Source: Endozoicomonas numazuensis | Lineage (GTDB): Bacteria; Pseudomonadota; Gammaproteobacteria; Pseudomonadales; Endozoicomonadaceae | NCBI RefSeq assembly: GCF_000722635.1 | Contig: NZ_JOKH01000002.1 | Location: 409,849-473,848 of the forward strand | Direction: 5' to 3' | Length of the DNA: 64,000 bases | Part shown: piece after piece, positions 17,993 through 27,566 of the stretch | Layout: every line of letters begins with the position of its first letter | Numbering within the stretch: position 1 is the first letter of the stretch | Program-made: the position numbers and the translations under genes | Notes under the pieces: model-generated | Seen by the model: only the letters and a program-made list of their open reading frames with translations | Database searches by the model: none | Told to the model about the DNA's origin: nothing

Positions 17993-18024
17993 GATAAATA
18001 CTTTTAGGCACAAAAGTATTTATC
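17993..18024. promoter_or_regulatory. Perfect 13-bp inverted repeat upstream of ccdA
   Basis: GATAAATACTTTT at 17993-18005 and its exact complement at 18012-18024 are separated by six bases. The repeat ends 40 bases before the antitoxin start, in the region between the divergent ABC transporter and ccdA. Toxin-antitoxin operons are typically autorepressed at such sites, so an operator bound by the CcdA-CcdB complex is likely. A hairpin ending some upstream transcript is the alternative. Confidence 0.6.
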
Positions 18025-18064
18025 ATCTATATTTATTAATAATATATATCCGGAATGAATCATC

Positions 18065-18286
18065 ATGGCCAAAAGCACTACGACTGTCACGATCGATGAG
18101 GCTTTACTGCAGCAAGCTCGTAATATGAATATAAATATATCCGCTGCGGCAGAACATGGGCTCAGGGCTGAAGTAAAAAGCCTGGAGGAAGAGAAGCTGA
18201 AAAAACTCTACAGGAAAGCAGCCAAAGAGCTGGATGAGCATGCAGAAAAGCATGGACTGTTCAGTGAGGGGATGAGGCTATTTTGA
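18065..18286 (+). CDS. ccdA: CcdA-family antitoxin
   Basis: A 73-residue antitoxin with a ribbon-helix-helix DNA-binding N terminus (TTTVTIDEALLQQARNMNINIS) and a charged helical C-terminal tail (DEHAEKHGLFSEGMRLF) of the kind that wraps the toxin. The stop overlaps the toxin start as TGATG, so the two are coupled. It is probably autoregulated through the inverted repeat just upstream. A chromosomal pair such as this inside an accessory island may stabilise the island. Confidence 0.88.
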   Translation: MAKSTTTVTIDEALLQQARNMNINISAAAEHGLRAEVKSLEEEKLKKLYRKAAKELDEHAEKHGLFSEGMRLF

Positions 18287-18594
18287 TGGGTCAGTTCGAT
18301 ATTTATCGCAATGCAGGGGATAGCAAAGAGCAATACCCTTACTTGATAGTCCTGCAATCTGATCTGATACCCACCCAAAAGAGCCAAATAGTAGCTCCGC
18401 TGAGCCATTCAAATCAGTTTGAACATGCTTTGAGAGTATATCCTCAGGTTGAAGTGAACGAAGAAGAGTGGCTCATAATCATCCCTCAATTGGCCTCGGT
18501 ACCCGTCACAGCCTTAGGCGAACAAGTTGCTAATGTAGAATATGAGCGCAACAGTATCCTATCCGCCCTTGATCGTATCTTTACTGGCTTATGA
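18286..18594 (+). CDS. ccdB: CcdB-family toxin with altered C-terminal tip
   Basis: A 102-residue CcdB fold protein: MGQFDIYRN, LIVLQSDLI, VAPL, VYPQVEVNEEEW, LASVPVTALGEQVANV and a last helix all align with F-plasmid CcdB. CcdB poisons DNA gyrase through its last three residues, Trp-Gly-Ile. Here the tip is T100-G-L, so the key tryptophan is replaced. The gene may encode a toxin that no longer poisons gyrase, or one with another contact. The ATG at 18286 is chosen over a TTG one codon earlier because it gives the usual TGATG coupling. Confidence 0.88.
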   Translation: MGQFDIYRNAGDSKEQYPYLIVLQSDLIPTQKSQIVAPLSHSNQFEHALRVYPQVEVNEEEWLIIIPQLASVPVTALGEQVANVEYERNSILSALDRIFTGL

Positions 18595-18657
18595 GACTAC
18601 CCTCTGCCTTTATGGTGACTCAAAGGATGAGCCACCCAACAGTAACTTAAAGCAGGG

Positions 18658-19548
18658 TCAGGAATTAAAAACCCCGGTAGAAAGATAACGATCTCCCCGG
18701 TCGCAGATTATGCAAACAATCGTTGCATTCTCTACTTCTTCAGCCAGCCTTAATGCGCCTGCCACAGCACCACCGGATGATACCCCACAGAAGATACCTT
18801 CCTTTTTCGCCAGAGTTTTCATGGTTTCTTCGGCTTCGGTCTGATTGATATCCATGACCCTGTCTACACGACTGTCATCAAATATTTCCGGCAGATACTC
18901 TGGCTGCCAGCGACGAATACCGGGAATACTGGCTCCATCTGCAGGTTGCAGGCCAACAATCTGGACATTCGGGTTTTGCTCTTTCAGGAATCGGGACGTT
19001 CCCATAATAGTCCCCGTAGTACCCATGGAACTGACGAAGTGGGTCACCTCTCCACCTGTCTGCTGCCAGATTTCTGGCCCCGTTCCGGTGTAATGAGCCA
19101 GCGGATTATCCTGATTTGAAAACTGATTAAGGACCACACCCAGGCCATCCTTTTCCATGTCCAGCGCCAGATCCCTTGCACCTTCCATACCTGCTTCCCG
19201 GCTCACCAGTTTAAGCTCAGCACCATAAGCCGCCATGGCTGCCCTGCGTTCTTCGCTCATATGATCAGGCATGATCAGAATCATTCGATAACCCTTGATC
19301 GCCGACGCCATGGCCAGTGCTATACCCGTATTACCACTGGTGGCTTCTATCAAAGTGTCTCCTGGCTTAATCGCTCCAGTCGCTTCAGCCTCAGAAATCA
19401 TGGAGAGTGCCGGACGATCTTTGACCGATCCAGCAGGATTATTCCCTTCCATTTTCAACAATATGGTATTGCCTCGCCCGGCAGATAGCCTCTGCAACCG
19501 GATCAGTGGAGTATTGCCTACCAGGGACTCGATTGTGGGGTAATCCAT
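18658..19548 (-). CDS. cysM: Cysteine synthase B
   Basis: PLP enzyme making cysteine (or S-sulfocysteine) from O-acetylserine and sulfide or thiosulfate. The 296-residue length fits CysM. The PLP lysine is K43 in NPAGSVKDR; the substrate loop EATSGNTGIALA, the phosphate-binding GTTGTIMG and the C-terminal CGVSSGGA are all present. The short loop and IRRWQPEYLP region point to CysM rather than CysK. It is divergent from barA. In Pseudomonas-like genomes it lies beside rlmD; here the island intervenes. Confidence 0.94.
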   Translation of the reverse strand: MDYPTIESLVGNTPLIRLQRLSAGRGNTILLKMEGNNPAGSVKDRPALSMISEAEATGAIKPGDTLIEATSGNTGIALAMASAIKGYRMILIMPDHMSEERRAAMAAYGAELKLVSREAGMEGARDLALDMEKDGLGVVLNQFSNQDNPLAHYTGTGPEIWQQTGGEVTHFVSSMGTTGTIMGTSRFLKEQNPNVQIVGLQPADGASIPGIRRWQPEYLPEIFDDSRVDRVMDINQTEAEETMKTLAKKEGIFCGVSSGGAVAGALRLAEEVENATIVCIICDRGDRYLSTGVFNS

Positions 19549-19691
19549 AGCGCTCCTTCTCTAAGATCTCTTAACCATAACTTCCAAAAAGTACATATAA
19601 CTCTTATGATGCGTCAGTAGCCTGTCCGAGCACAGTGGTCTGACGGCTCCCAGCATAAATGAAAATAATCCAGCCTGTACAATAATTAATT

Positions 19692-22436
19692 ATGAAAACA
19701 TCTTCCCAGACTGTTCAGCGCAGGATTCTGGTTCTGGCACTGCTTCCAGGTGCTCTCATCTCTGTCCTTATGTGCAGCCTTTACCTCTGGGCGCGCTTTA
19801 CTGAACTTGATCAGCAGCTGATCACCAAGGCCGAGGAAATGACTCGCAGGCTTGCGACGCTTGTAGTTTACTCCATGGAAAGTGGTGAAATGCAAAGCAC
19901 TCAGGATCTGGCCATTCAGACACTGGATGATACCGATATCAGAGCGGTAAGCCTGCTTGACCGGAACGGCAGGGAATTATTACATGCCGGACCCAACCTG
20001 CTCCCTATTGGCATGGCCCAGCCACTGCCCGGATCGGTTTCTCTTTACACTACACACGACTCTCTCAGGGCAATCGCCCCTGTCGTTCGTCTCAATGGAG
20101 ATTCATCCGAAACCATTGGCTGGTTACAACTGGAATACGCTTACTCGGAAACGCGCATTCAGAAGTACCGAGCCATGCTACTGGGCATTATCTTATTGGC
20201 ACTGGCCATCGGTATTGCCTTCTCTCTCTGCATGAAACTGTCGCGCGCTCTGATTAACCCCATGCAATCCATTGCCGATGCGATGGATGAAATAGACGCG
20301 CACGACCTGGCCAGCCGGCTTGATGCTTCTCCCAGGAGTATCTATGTCACTTTGGAGCTGGCGATCAATAGACTGCTGGAGAGGTTGACTCACTCACGAG
20401 AAGAACTGCAAAGAAGTGTAGATCTATCCACTAATGAGCTGCAGGAAACACTTGAGACTATAGAAATCCAGAATGTTGAGCTGGATCTGGCCCGTAAAGA
20501 AGCCCTTGAAGCCAGTCGTAGTAAAAGTGAGTTTCTGGCCAACATGAGCCATGAAATTCGTACGCCCCTGAATGGCATTTCTGGCTACACCGCTTTACTA
20601 CTGGAAACCGAACTGAAATCACAACAGCGGGAATATCTGTCTACCATCGAGAAGTCCGCTCAGGGGCTGATGACCATGTTGAACGACATTCTCGACTTTT
20701 CCAGAATTGAAGCTGGCAAGTTGGAACTGGATAATCAACAGCTCAGTATCCGTGAAGTCATCGATGATGTTCTGGCTATTATGGCTCCTGCTGCTCACCA
20801 GAAATCACTGGAACTGGTCAGTTTTGTTTATGAAGATACCCCTGAAGAAATTATTGGCGACAAACAGCGCCTGTCTCAGATTCTAACCAACCTGGTCAGT
20901 AACGCCGTTAAATTCACCAATTACGGCAGTGTGGCGATTCGAGTAATGCTGGAGCAAGTGGACGACTCCGATGTCCACACGCTCAAGTTTACCGTCACCG
21001 ACACAGGATCAGGTCTGACTTCCGAGCAACACTCCCGTATTTTCAAAGCCTTTTCACAAGCTGATTCCAGCAGAACACGACAGGCTGGAGGGACCGGACT
21101 GGGTCTGGCCATCAGTAAAAGCCTTGTTGAACAAATGCAGGGAGAAATTGGTCTCGATTCCGACCTTGGGAGAGGCTCAACCTTCTGGTTCACCATTCGA
21201 ACCTGGCCCGTCAAAGATGAGAATGTGCTGTTTAAGCCAGAACCTATACCAGGCTGTAAACATGTATTGCTTTATGAACCTCAAGAACTCTCCAGACTGT
21301 CCATTGGCCATCAAGTACAAAGCCTGGGCCTGACTGTCACCTCGTTTCAGTCACTGACAGAGCTGCAAAGTTACATCGAAAAGCATAACAATCACGAACT
21401 TCTGTTACTGAGCCAGGGTGACGACCATCTGCAACGAACCATAAGACTTGCTGAGAATTATCTTCAGCAGAGTCCCGTTCTGATTTTAGCCATGGCCGGC
21501 AGCAGCAGCCATGCAGAACACCTGCCCATGGGTATTCACTGCCTGCTTAAACCCGTGGCCAGAAACAAACTGTTGCTGGCCATACAGGGCATGACATCAA
21601 ACAGCCCTCAAGGCATGGATGTCATGCAGCCAGCCAAAGCGGTTTTTGAGAAGCAACTGGACATTCTGGTCGTGGATGACAACCCGGTCAACCTGAAGCT
21701 GCTTGAAACCATACTATTGAAAATGGACCAGTCCGTAGCCACTGCCAACAATGGCTTTGAAGCTATTGAACTCTGCCACCAGAAAGCTTTTGACCTGGTG
21801 CTGATGGACGTTCAAATGCCTGAGATCGATGGCCTTGAAACCACACTGCGGATCAGGAACATTAATAATATATACAAGCGTATTCCCATCATTGCCGTTA
21901 CCGCTCATGCACTCCCCGAAGAACGTAAGCAGATTCTGCAAAGCGGTATGGATGACTATATGACCAAGCCGGTGAATACCCGCCAGCTGGTTTCCACTAT
22001 CAGTCACTGGACTGGTAACTCTGTTCAGGCACCTGACGAGCCTTCGGAGGAGAAATTGCCCGGACAGCTACAACCCACGTCTTCCCCAGTTGATGAAGAG
22101 AAAAGCATACAACTGGCGGCAGGCAACCAGGAACTGGCCAGAGAGATGCTGGACATGCTGCTGGATGGCCTGCCAGATGATCTTAAGACAATAGAAGACA
22201 GCTTCAGAAATAACCTCCACGACCCTCTACTGGAGAGAGTGCACAGATTGCACGGTGCCTGTCGCTATTGCGCAGTACCGAAATTACTGGACGCCTGTCT
22301 CGAACTGGAAACCAGCCTCAAACAGACGGCCCACCTGAATTCGCCCAACATTATTCATGGCGTCGAAGAAGTAATTAAAGCCATTAAAGAACTGCTTGAA
22401 TGGCAGTCATCAAGAGAAGCAGAAGTGATTGTCTGA
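19692..22436 (+). CDS. barA: Hybrid sensor histidine kinase BarA/GacS
   Basis: Sensor of the BarA-UvrY (GacS-GacA) system that drives small RNAs antagonising CsrA/RsmA and so controls carbon use, biofilm and virulence. The 914 residues show a first membrane segment (about 12-34), a periplasmic domain (about 35-160), a second membrane segment (about 162-182), a HAMP domain, HisKA with H287 in NMSHEIRTP, an ATPase domain with LVSNAVKF and GGTGLGLAI, a degenerate receiver-like region, a receiver with D706 in [11 protein letters not shown], and an HPt domain with H854 in RLHGACRYC. It lies between cysM and acpS as in pseudomonads. Confidence 0.93.
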   Translation: MKTSSQTVQRRILVLALLPGALISVLMCSLYLWARFTELDQQLITKAEEMTRRLATLVVYSMESGEMQSTQDLAIQTLDDTDIRAVSLLDRNGRELLHAGPNLLPIGMAQPLPGSVSLYTTHDSLRAIAPVVRLNGDSSETIGWLQLEYAYSETRIQKYRAMLLGIILLALAIGIAFSLCMKLSRALINPMQSIADAMDEIDAHDLASRLDASPRSIYVTLELAINRLLERLTHSREELQRSVDLSTNELQETLETIEIQNVELDLARKEALEASRSKSEFLANMSHEIRTPLNGISGYTALLLETELKSQQREYLSTIEKSAQGLMTMLNDILDFSRIEAGKLELDNQQLSIREVIDDVLAIMAPAAHQKSLELVSFVYEDTPEEIIGDKQRLSQILTNLVSNAVKFTNYGSVAIRVMLEQVDDSDVHTLKFTVTDTGSGLTSEQHSRIFKAFSQADSSRTRQAGGTGLGLAISKSLVEQMQGEIGLDSDLGRGSTFWFTIRTWPVKDENVLFKPEPIPGCKHVLLYEPQELSRLSIGHQVQSLGLTVTSFQSLTELQSYIEKHNNHELLLLSQGDDHLQRTIRLAENYLQQSPVLILAMAGSSSHAEHLPMGIHCLLKPVARNKLLLAIQGMTSNSPQGMDVMQPAKAVFEKQLDILVVDDNPVNLKLLETILLKMDQSVATANNGFEAIELCHQKAFDLVLMDVQMPEIDGLETTLRIRNINNIYKRIPIIAVTAHALPEERKQILQSGMDDYMTKPVNTRQLVSTISHWTGNSVQAPDEPSEEKLPGQLQPTSSPVDEEKSIQLAAGNQELAREMLDMLLDGLPDDLKTIEDSFRNNLHDPLLERVHRLHGACRYCAVPKLLDACLELETSLKQTAHLNSPNIIHGVEEVIKAIKELLEWQSSREAEVIV

Positions 22437-22476
22437 TGCACGTCACTGACTGCCAATAGAAATCGGAGACTAAAGA

Positions 22477-22502
22477 GGGTGTGAACAGCTCCTGTCACAC
22501 CC
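22477..22502. terminator. Hairpin between convergent barA and acpS
   Basis: GGGTGTGA and TCACACCC form a perfect 8-bp stem with a ten-base loop. It lies between convergent genes. There is no clear T-run, so termination here is plausible rather than certain. Confidence 0.45.
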
Positions 22503-22565
22503 TGACCTGCCAGAGGGATTCAGGATCAAGGCCGCAGAGTACGAACAGGACGGTTCAAATCTTCA

Positions 22566-22940
22566 TTAACATTCAAGTACGACAAACGCCAGGGCGTGTT
22601 CAATCTCATCAGAAAGACTCAGATGAATCGCCTTGATGCCCCTTTCAGTTTGCAGCTCCAGGGCATACCCTAAAAAACGCATATGAGGCGCACCCAGCTC
22701 ATCACTGAAGGTCTCCAGATGCTGAAATGAAACCTTGCCAATCCCTGTCCCCAACGCTTTGGAAGCAGCTTCTTTGGCGGCAAATCGTTTGGCTAGCCAG
22801 GCTGCCTGCTGCGGATGCGATTGAAAGATACTCAGTTCAGAGTCTGTGAGAATACGGCGGGCAAAAGTATCTGACCGCCGTTCGAGTATTTTTTTGAATC
22901 GCGCAATACTGGCGATGTCCGTACCGATACCCGCAATCAT
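22566..22940 (-). CDS. acpS: Holo-[acyl-carrier-protein] synthase
   Basis: Transfers 4'-phosphopantetheine from CoA to acyl carrier protein. The 124-residue length is normal. The magnesium and CoA ligands are in [12 protein letters not shown] (D8) and [20 protein letters not shown]. The start overlaps the pdxJ stop by four bases. Last gene of the overlapping minus-strand series rnc-era-recO-pdxJ-acpS. Confidence 0.95.
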   Translation of the reverse strand: MIAGIGTDIASIARFKKILERRSDTFARRILTDSELSIFQSHPQQAAWLAKRFAAKEAASKALGTGIGKVSFQHLETFSDELGAPHMRFLGYALELQTERGIKAIHLSLSDEIEHALAFVVLEC

Positions 22941-23683
22941 TTATGAAGAGCAGCTCTCAGCATTAATGTCTGCATTTCTTTAACGGCTGTTTTCAGACCC
23001 GTAAAAAATGCTCGCCCCATAATGGAATGACCAATATTCAGTTCATTAATACCCTCTATAGCTGCAACAGGCTCAACGTTCTGATAATTCAATCCATGCC
23101 CGGCATTAACAATTAACCCTTGGGACAAGGCAAATTCAGTGGCTTTTTTCAGCCTTTGCAGCTCAGCTTTCATCACTTTTGCCGTTTGGGCTTCAGCATA
23201 GGCGCCGGTATGCAGTTCGATCACAGGTGCACCGGCTTCGACAGAGGCTTTAATCTGTGCGAGATCCGGATCAATGAACAGAGAGACTTCAATACCCACC
23301 TTTGCCATTCGAGCACAGGCAGACGAGATGGAAGACATTTGCCCAACAACATCCAGCCCACCTTCAGTGGTCAGTTCTTCACGCTTTTCTGGCACCAGGC
23401 ATACCGCTTGAGGCAAAACGCCTTCTGCAATCAACAGCATCTCTTCAGTGACGGCCATTTCCAGATTCATTCGTGTCTGCAGGACATTCCGAATCAATCT
23501 GACATCGCGATCCTGGATATGACGACGATCTTCTCGCAGATGCAGGGTAATGCCATCGGCACCCGCCTGCTCAGCCTCAATCGCTGCCTGAACCGGATCA
23601 GGATAGCCCCCCCCACGAGCCTGACGGAGAGTAGCGATGTGATCAATATTCACACCCAGCAGGATGCGGTTATGAGGAATCAT
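22937..23683 (-). CDS. pdxJ: Pyridoxine 5'-phosphate synthase
   Basis: Condenses 1-deoxyxylulose 5-phosphate with 3-amino-2-oxopropyl phosphate to give pyridoxine 5'-phosphate, the last ring-closing step of the DXP-dependent vitamin B6 route. The 248-residue TIM barrel shows [17 protein letters not shown] at the N terminus, [16 protein letters not shown], and [11 protein letters not shown] with [13 protein letters not shown] near the end. Overlaps both recO and acpS by four bases. Confidence 0.96.
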   Translation of the reverse strand: MIPHNRILLGVNIDHIATLRQARGGGYPDPVQAAIEAEQAGADGITLHLREDRRHIQDRDVRLIRNVLQTRMNLEMAVTEEMLLIAEGVLPQAVCLVPEKREELTTEGGLDVVGQMSSISSACARMAKVGIEVSLFIDPDLAQIKASVEAGAPVIELHTGAYAEAQTAKVMKAELQRLKKATEFALSQGLIVNAGHGLNYQNVEPVAAIEGINELNIGHSIMGRAFFTGLKTAVKEMQTLMLRAALHK

Positions 23684-24393
23684 GAGACAGACTTCTCCCT
23701 GGTACGGAATAATTCCCGACTTTTCAATGGTTTCTCACCCAGCAGGGGAGCCATTGCCAGACGGGTTAATCGTTTAAAACCCGGAAAATACTGAACGTTG
23801 TCAAAACGTCTTTCTGCCAGAGACAGCAGCAGATCCCCGGAAAAATATCGGGACCGGTCTCTTTCCCTGGGCGTCATCACAGGTAAAAAGCCCATTCCAG
23901 CTTTGAATTCATAAAGACGATCAGACTGAATTCTTGCCCCTGATACCGCATCAGAAGTAAACGACGGTGCATAGCCTGTCATTTCCAGCAATTCCAGCTC
24001 AAACACTCTCAGCAAGGGTTGCACAGGTGCATCCGAGGAAAGCTGTTCCAGCACAACACTGTAGAGATCATACAACCCCTCAATATGCTGACCAGGCAAT
24101 ACTGAACGCATCAGCAACTCATTCAGATAAAAGCCACAATAGAGTGACTTACCCTTTAAATGAATAGCGGCTGCAGTTTCAAAGCTATTGAGTGTTTTCA
24201 ATTCTGACCGCCCTCTCCAGCTGACATAAACCCGGGTGAAGGGCTGCACAGCTGAAGAGCGGGATTTGGCCTGGCGAACACCTCTTATGACCATGGCAAT
24301 ACGACCATGATCTTTCACCAGAAATTCAGCAATAACAGAACGTTCCTTGTATGGCCTGCTGTGCAGCATCCAGGCTGCGCACATTTCGTTCAT
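23680..24393 (-). CDS. recO: DNA repair protein RecO
   Basis: Helps RecR load RecA on SSB-coated single strands in the RecFOR pathway. The 237 residues show an OB-fold N terminus ([25 protein letters not shown]), then a helical region with [12 protein letters not shown] and [12 protein letters not shown]. As in many gammaproteobacteria the zinc-finger cysteines are missing. It overlaps pdxJ by four bases and shares one base with era. Confidence 0.93.
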   Translation of the reverse strand: MNEMCAAWMLHSRPYKERSVIAEFLVKDHGRIAMVIRGVRQAKSRSSAVQPFTRVYVSWRGRSELKTLNSFETAAAIHLKGKSLYCGFYLNELLMRSVLPGQHIEGLYDLYSVVLEQLSSDAPVQPLLRVFELELLEMTGYAPSFTSDAVSGARIQSDRLYEFKAGMGFLPVMTPRERDRSRYFSGDLLLSLAERRFDNVQYFPGFKRLTRLAMAPLLGEKPLKSRELFRTREKSVS

Positions 24394-25334
24394 CAGTCGA
24401 AGTCGTAACCCAGACTTTTCAGAGCCCGGTCATCATCAGACCAGCCACCCTTGACCTTGACCCAGAGATTCAGCATGACTTTCGAGTCAAACATCTTCTC
24501 CATATCAATACGGGCTTCCTGGCCAATTTGACGCAGCCTTGCCCCTTTGTCACCAATAACAATGGCTTTCTGACTGGTGCGCTCCACCAGAATCAGAGCA
24601 CTGATGGTCAAAAGAGGTCCTTTTGGACGCATTTCCTGCTTGAACTCTTCAATTTCCACCGTCATTTCATAGGGCAGCTCATCACCAAGCTGACGCATGA
24701 TTTTTTCACGAACCAGCTCAGAGGCCATGAAGCGGGAACTGCGATCGGTCACCTGATCTTCCGGGAAAAAATGAATCCCTTCCGGCATCAGGCCATCAAT
24801 CATGACTTCCAGCTCTTTCAGGTTATGACCGTGCAAGGCTGAAACAGGCATAATCGCTTTGAAATCCGCCTTTCCAGACACTTCCTGAAGAAACTGCATC
24901 AGTTCTTCCTTGCGTTCCTTGAGACGATCGACCTTGTTCAAAACGAGAATAACAGGGCATTTAGCATGACTCAGCTTACTGAGCACCAGCTGATCTTCTT
25001 CAGTCCAGATCAGACGGTCCACCACAAAAACGACCGCATCAACACCGGTCAGGGCGCTGCTGGCAGCACGATTCATATAACGGTTGATCGCCTTTTTTTC
25101 TGCCTTGTGCATACCCGGAGTATCCACAAAAATGGTTTGTACATTGTCTTCCGTCTTGATGCCCAGAACCTGGTGACGGGTCGTCTGGGGGCGACGGGAA
25201 GTAATGGACAGCTTCTGCCCCAGTACATGGTTCAGAAGCGTTGATTTACCTACGTTGGGGCGTCCGACAATAGCCACATAGCCACATCGCTGACCTTCAG
25301 TTACTGCTTCAGATCCGGTCACGGCTGAGTTCAT
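24393..25334 (-). CDS. era: GTPase Era
   Basis: Essential GTPase that binds the 3' end of 16S rRNA during 30S maturation. The 313 residues include G1 [13 protein letters not shown]2 TTRHQVLG, G3 DTPGMH, G4 NKVD and a C-terminal KH domain ([24 protein letters not shown]). Overlaps rnc by four bases, which links it to RNase III, the enzyme that cuts the rRNA precursor. Confidence 0.96.
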   Translation of the reverse strand: MNSAVTGSEAVTEGQRCGYVAIVGRPNVGKSTLLNHVLGQKLSITSRRPQTTRHQVLGIKTEDNVQTIFVDTPGMHKAEKKAINRYMNRAASSALTGVDAVVFVVDRLIWTEEDQLVLSKLSHAKCPVILVLNKVDRLKERKEELMQFLQEVSGKADFKAIMPVSALHGHNLKELEVMIDGLMPEGIHFFPEDQVTDRSSRFMASELVREKIMRQLGDELPYEMTVEIEEFKQEMRPKGPLLTISALILVERTSQKAIVIGDKGARLRQIGQEARIDMEKMFDSKVMLNLWVKVKGGWSDDDRALKSLGYDFD

Positions 25335-26020
25335 TGGCTGTCTACTCCCAGTTTTTCCAATGCAAAACGGGCAGCCTGTTGCTCTGCCCCACGACGACTT
25401 GGTCCCTGACCCTCACTGCTGAGATCCAGACTTTCCAGCTCACAGACAACAGTAAACACCTGATCATGAGCATCGCCTTCGATGTTCAACACCCGGTATT
25501 TAGGCAGAGGATTCTGACGAGCCTGAAGAAACTCCTGCAGGCGGGTCTTTGGATCTTTGTTTTGTTGATCCGTTGTAGAAAGCCCTGCCAGTCGATCAGT
25601 AAACCAGCTGCGAATACGCTCACGGCAAGCTTCCATGCCAGCATCCAGATAGATGGCTCCAATGATGGCCTCTACCGCATCAGCCAGAATAGATTCGCGG
25701 CGATAACCACCACTTTTCAGCTCACCCGAACCCAACCGCAGACAGTCTCCCAATTGAAACTCACGACCAATTTCCGCCAGTGTCGCACCCCGCACCATAC
25801 GGGCACGCAAACGACTAAGCTGACCTTCCCGGGCATCGGGAAAACGCTCGAACAGAGCTTCGGCGATCACAAAGTTAACAATGGAGTCTCCAAGAAATTC
25901 GAGACGTTCATTATTACGGCTGCCACAGCTTCTGTGAGTCAGAGCCAGCTCCAGCCGGCTGCGATCAGAAAATGTATAGCCCAGCCGGCGTTCCAGCCGG
26001 GCAAGTTCATCAGTCTTCAC
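25331..26020 (-). CDS. rnc: Ribonuclease III
   Basis: Double-strand-specific endoribonuclease that separates the rRNA precursors and processes mRNAs and small RNAs. The 229 residues have the signature [20 protein letters not shown] with its acidic metal ligands, a second acidic site in [20 protein letters not shown], and a C-terminal double-stranded-RNA-binding domain ([20 protein letters not shown] ... ARFALEKL). The start overlaps the stop of the DUF4845 gene by four bases. Confidence 0.96.
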   Translation of the reverse strand: MKTDELARLERRLGYTFSDRSRLELALTHRSCGSRNNERLEFLGDSIVNFVIAEALFERFPDAREGQLSRLRARMVRGATLAEIGREFQLGDCLRLGSGELKSGGYRRESILADAVEAIIGAIYLDAGMEACRERIRSWFTDRLAGLSTTDQQNKDPKTRLQEFLQARQNPLPKYRVLNIEGDAHDQVFTVVCELESLDLSSEGQGPSRRGAEQQAARFALEKLGVDSQ

Positions 26021-26394
26021 TGAGATTTAGCGTTCCAGTTATGTTCAAAAGTTAATACGAGATCAATGTTGTACATCAGGTGCACACGGCGTTCATAATC
26101 AATTTCGACCGCTACCGACTTACCCTCGTCCCGGAGAACCTTTGATTCTCCCTTGGCCAATTTGATCCGGTTGGTCATCAGCCCTTTATTGAGCCATTCT
26201 CTGACTTGCGGAACACCTGCTTCCTTGACACCAGTCTTGGTATCCATGGAAGTTAACACTTTCGATATGGCATAATCATCCAGATAGATGGGCGCCACCT
26301 TGAAAGTCAACATGATCATAAAACCACCGACCAGTATAGCTACCAGCCAGCCCAAAGTACTCAGTCCTTTTTGTCTGCTTTTTGCAACGGTCAT
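26017..26394 (-). CDS. DUF4845 family membrane protein
   Basis: A 125-residue protein with one N-terminal membrane segment ([19 protein letters not shown], about 13-31) and a periplasmic domain containing [12 protein letters not shown], typical of the DUF4845 family that sits between lepB and rnc in pseudomonads. Function unknown. It overlaps rnc by four bases; 224 bases separate it from lepB, so it may begin a transcript for the downstream operon. Confidence 0.88.
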   Translation of the reverse strand: MTVAKSRQKGLSTLGWLVAILVGGFMIMLTFKVAPIYLDDYAISKVLTSMDTKTGVKEAGVPQVREWLNKGLMTNRIKLAKGESKVLRDEGKSVAVEIDYERRVHLMYNIDLVLTFEHNWNAKSQ

Positions 26395-26578
26395 TCTCCC
26401 TCCCGCCGGGTTATTATTATTTCCTGGCTAGCCTCCTGACAGAAAGCATCACGGCCATTTTCCTGCAAAAATACTTTTTACTATTTCAGAGAAACCTGAA
26501 TCCTGCATTCAGACATAGACTCAAAGCTTTCTGAAATGATAAAGAGCACTCTGATTTTCTCCAATACCAAGACGACTT

Positions 26579-26599
26579 CTGCCCGCTAAAAGCGGGCAG
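26579..26599. terminator. GC-rich hairpin downstream of lepB
   Basis: CTGCCCGC and GCGGGCAG form a perfect 8-bp stem with a five-base loop, 20 bases past the lepB stop. No T-run follows on the minus strand. It probably weakens read-through from lepB into the DUF4845-rnc operon. Confidence 0.5.
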
Positions 26600-26618
26600 C
26601 GCCAGGCCGAAAAAAATA

Positions 26619-27437
26619 TTACTCTATTGTGCCATTATTTTTAAAGCTGGGCAGCTGGGTCCAGGTTGGCCAGTGCATCCAGATATAAATAGCCTTACCC
26701 ACAATATTTTTTTCAGGCACAGTCCCCCAGTAACGACTGTCGTTACTACGATCCCGGTTATCACCCATCATGAAGTATTGTCCTTCCGGAATCACCCAGA
26801 CACCTTCAGCACGCAGACTTCTGAGCCCTAAATCTTTGCGAATCTGGTGGTTTTTACCATCAATAGTTTCTTCAAACAGCTGATAAGGCCCACCTTCATC
26901 TCTCAGTTCTGCGATGTACTTCTCAGGAACTGGCTGACCATTAATGGTCAGTTTCTTGTTCATATAACGAACTTTGTCGCCCGGTATACCAATCACTCGT
27001 TTGATAAAGTTGATATTCGGGTTTGCAGGCTCCTTGAAGACCATCACATCACCTCGTTGAGGCTCGTTGATGGAGACCACTTTAGTGCCAATCACTGGCA
27101 GACGAAGCCCGTAATCGAACTTGTTCACCAGAATGAAGTCGCCCACCTGAAGGGTCGGAATCATGGAACCAGAAGGAATCTGAAACGGCTCAAAAAGAAA
27201 AGATCTCAGCACCAGCACCAGGGCCAGGACCGGAAAGATAGACTTGGAGGTTTCAATAATACTGGGCTCTTTCTCCAACTTTGCCAGTGCATCCTGATCA
27301 GGTTCTGAACCTGTACTGGACTTGAAACTCTCTATCGCTGCTTTTCTTTTGGGCAACAGAACCAGCCTGTCGAACAGTGCAATCAGACCTGTTATAAAAA
27401 CCGCCAGCACCAGCAGCAGGGGAAAATTAATATCCAT
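26619..27437 (-). CDS. lepB: Signal peptidase I
   Basis: Inner-membrane serine protease that removes signal peptides from exported proteins. The 272 residues show two N-terminal membrane segments (about 5-25 and 66-84), the nucleophile S91 in PSGSMIPTLQVGDFI, the general base K146 in NFIKRVIGIPGDKV, and the family box GDNRDRSNDSRYWG. It lies downstream of lepA but each gene has its own hairpin, so lepB may be expressed separately. Confidence 0.96.
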   Translation of the reverse strand: MDINFPLLLVLAVFITGLIALFDRLVLLPKRKAAIESFKSSTGSEPDQDALAKLEKEPSIIETSKSIFPVLALVLVLRSFLFEPFQIPSGSMIPTLQVGDFILVNKFDYGLRLPVIGTKVVSINEPQRGDVMVFKEPANPNINFIKRVIGIPGDKVRYMNKKLTINGQPVPEKYIAELRDEGGPYQLFEETIDGKNHQIRKDLGLRSLRAEGVWVIPEGQYFMMGDNRDRSNDSRYWGTVPEKNIVGKAIYIWMHWPTWTQLPSFKNNGTIE

Positions 27438-27480
27438 GGTTATTTGTTCTCAGAAACCCGTTCTCTATTGTACCGATAAT

Positions 27481-27513
27481 CTGTTAAAACAGATGACATC
27501 ACTGTTTTAACAG
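27481..27513. promoter_or_regulatory. Inverted repeat upstream of lepB
   Basis: CTGTTAAAACAG at 27481-27492 and its exact complement CTGTTTTAACAG at 27502-27513 are separated by nine bases. Each half is itself nearly palindromic (CTGTT..AACAG), as in an operator bound by two dimers. It lies 44-76 bases upstream of lepB, between the lepA terminator and the lepB start. A leader hairpin is the alternative. Confidence 0.5.
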
Positions 27514-27536
27514 GAGAAGTTAGCACTTCCAGAAAA

Positions 27537-27556
27537 GCCTGCCAGCAAAGGCAGGC
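27537..27556 (-). terminator. Rho-independent terminator of lepA
   Basis: Read on the minus strand, GCCTGCC and GGCAGGC form a 7-bp GC-rich stem with a six-base loop, followed directly by TTTTCT. It lies 11 bases past the lepA stop. Confidence 0.75.
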
Positions 27557-27566
27557 GAATCCTCTT

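Noticed and set aside
24351-24842. Long plus-strand frames opposite era, rnc and pdxJ
   Set aside because: The minus-strand genes are unmistakable and overlap in a conserved operon.
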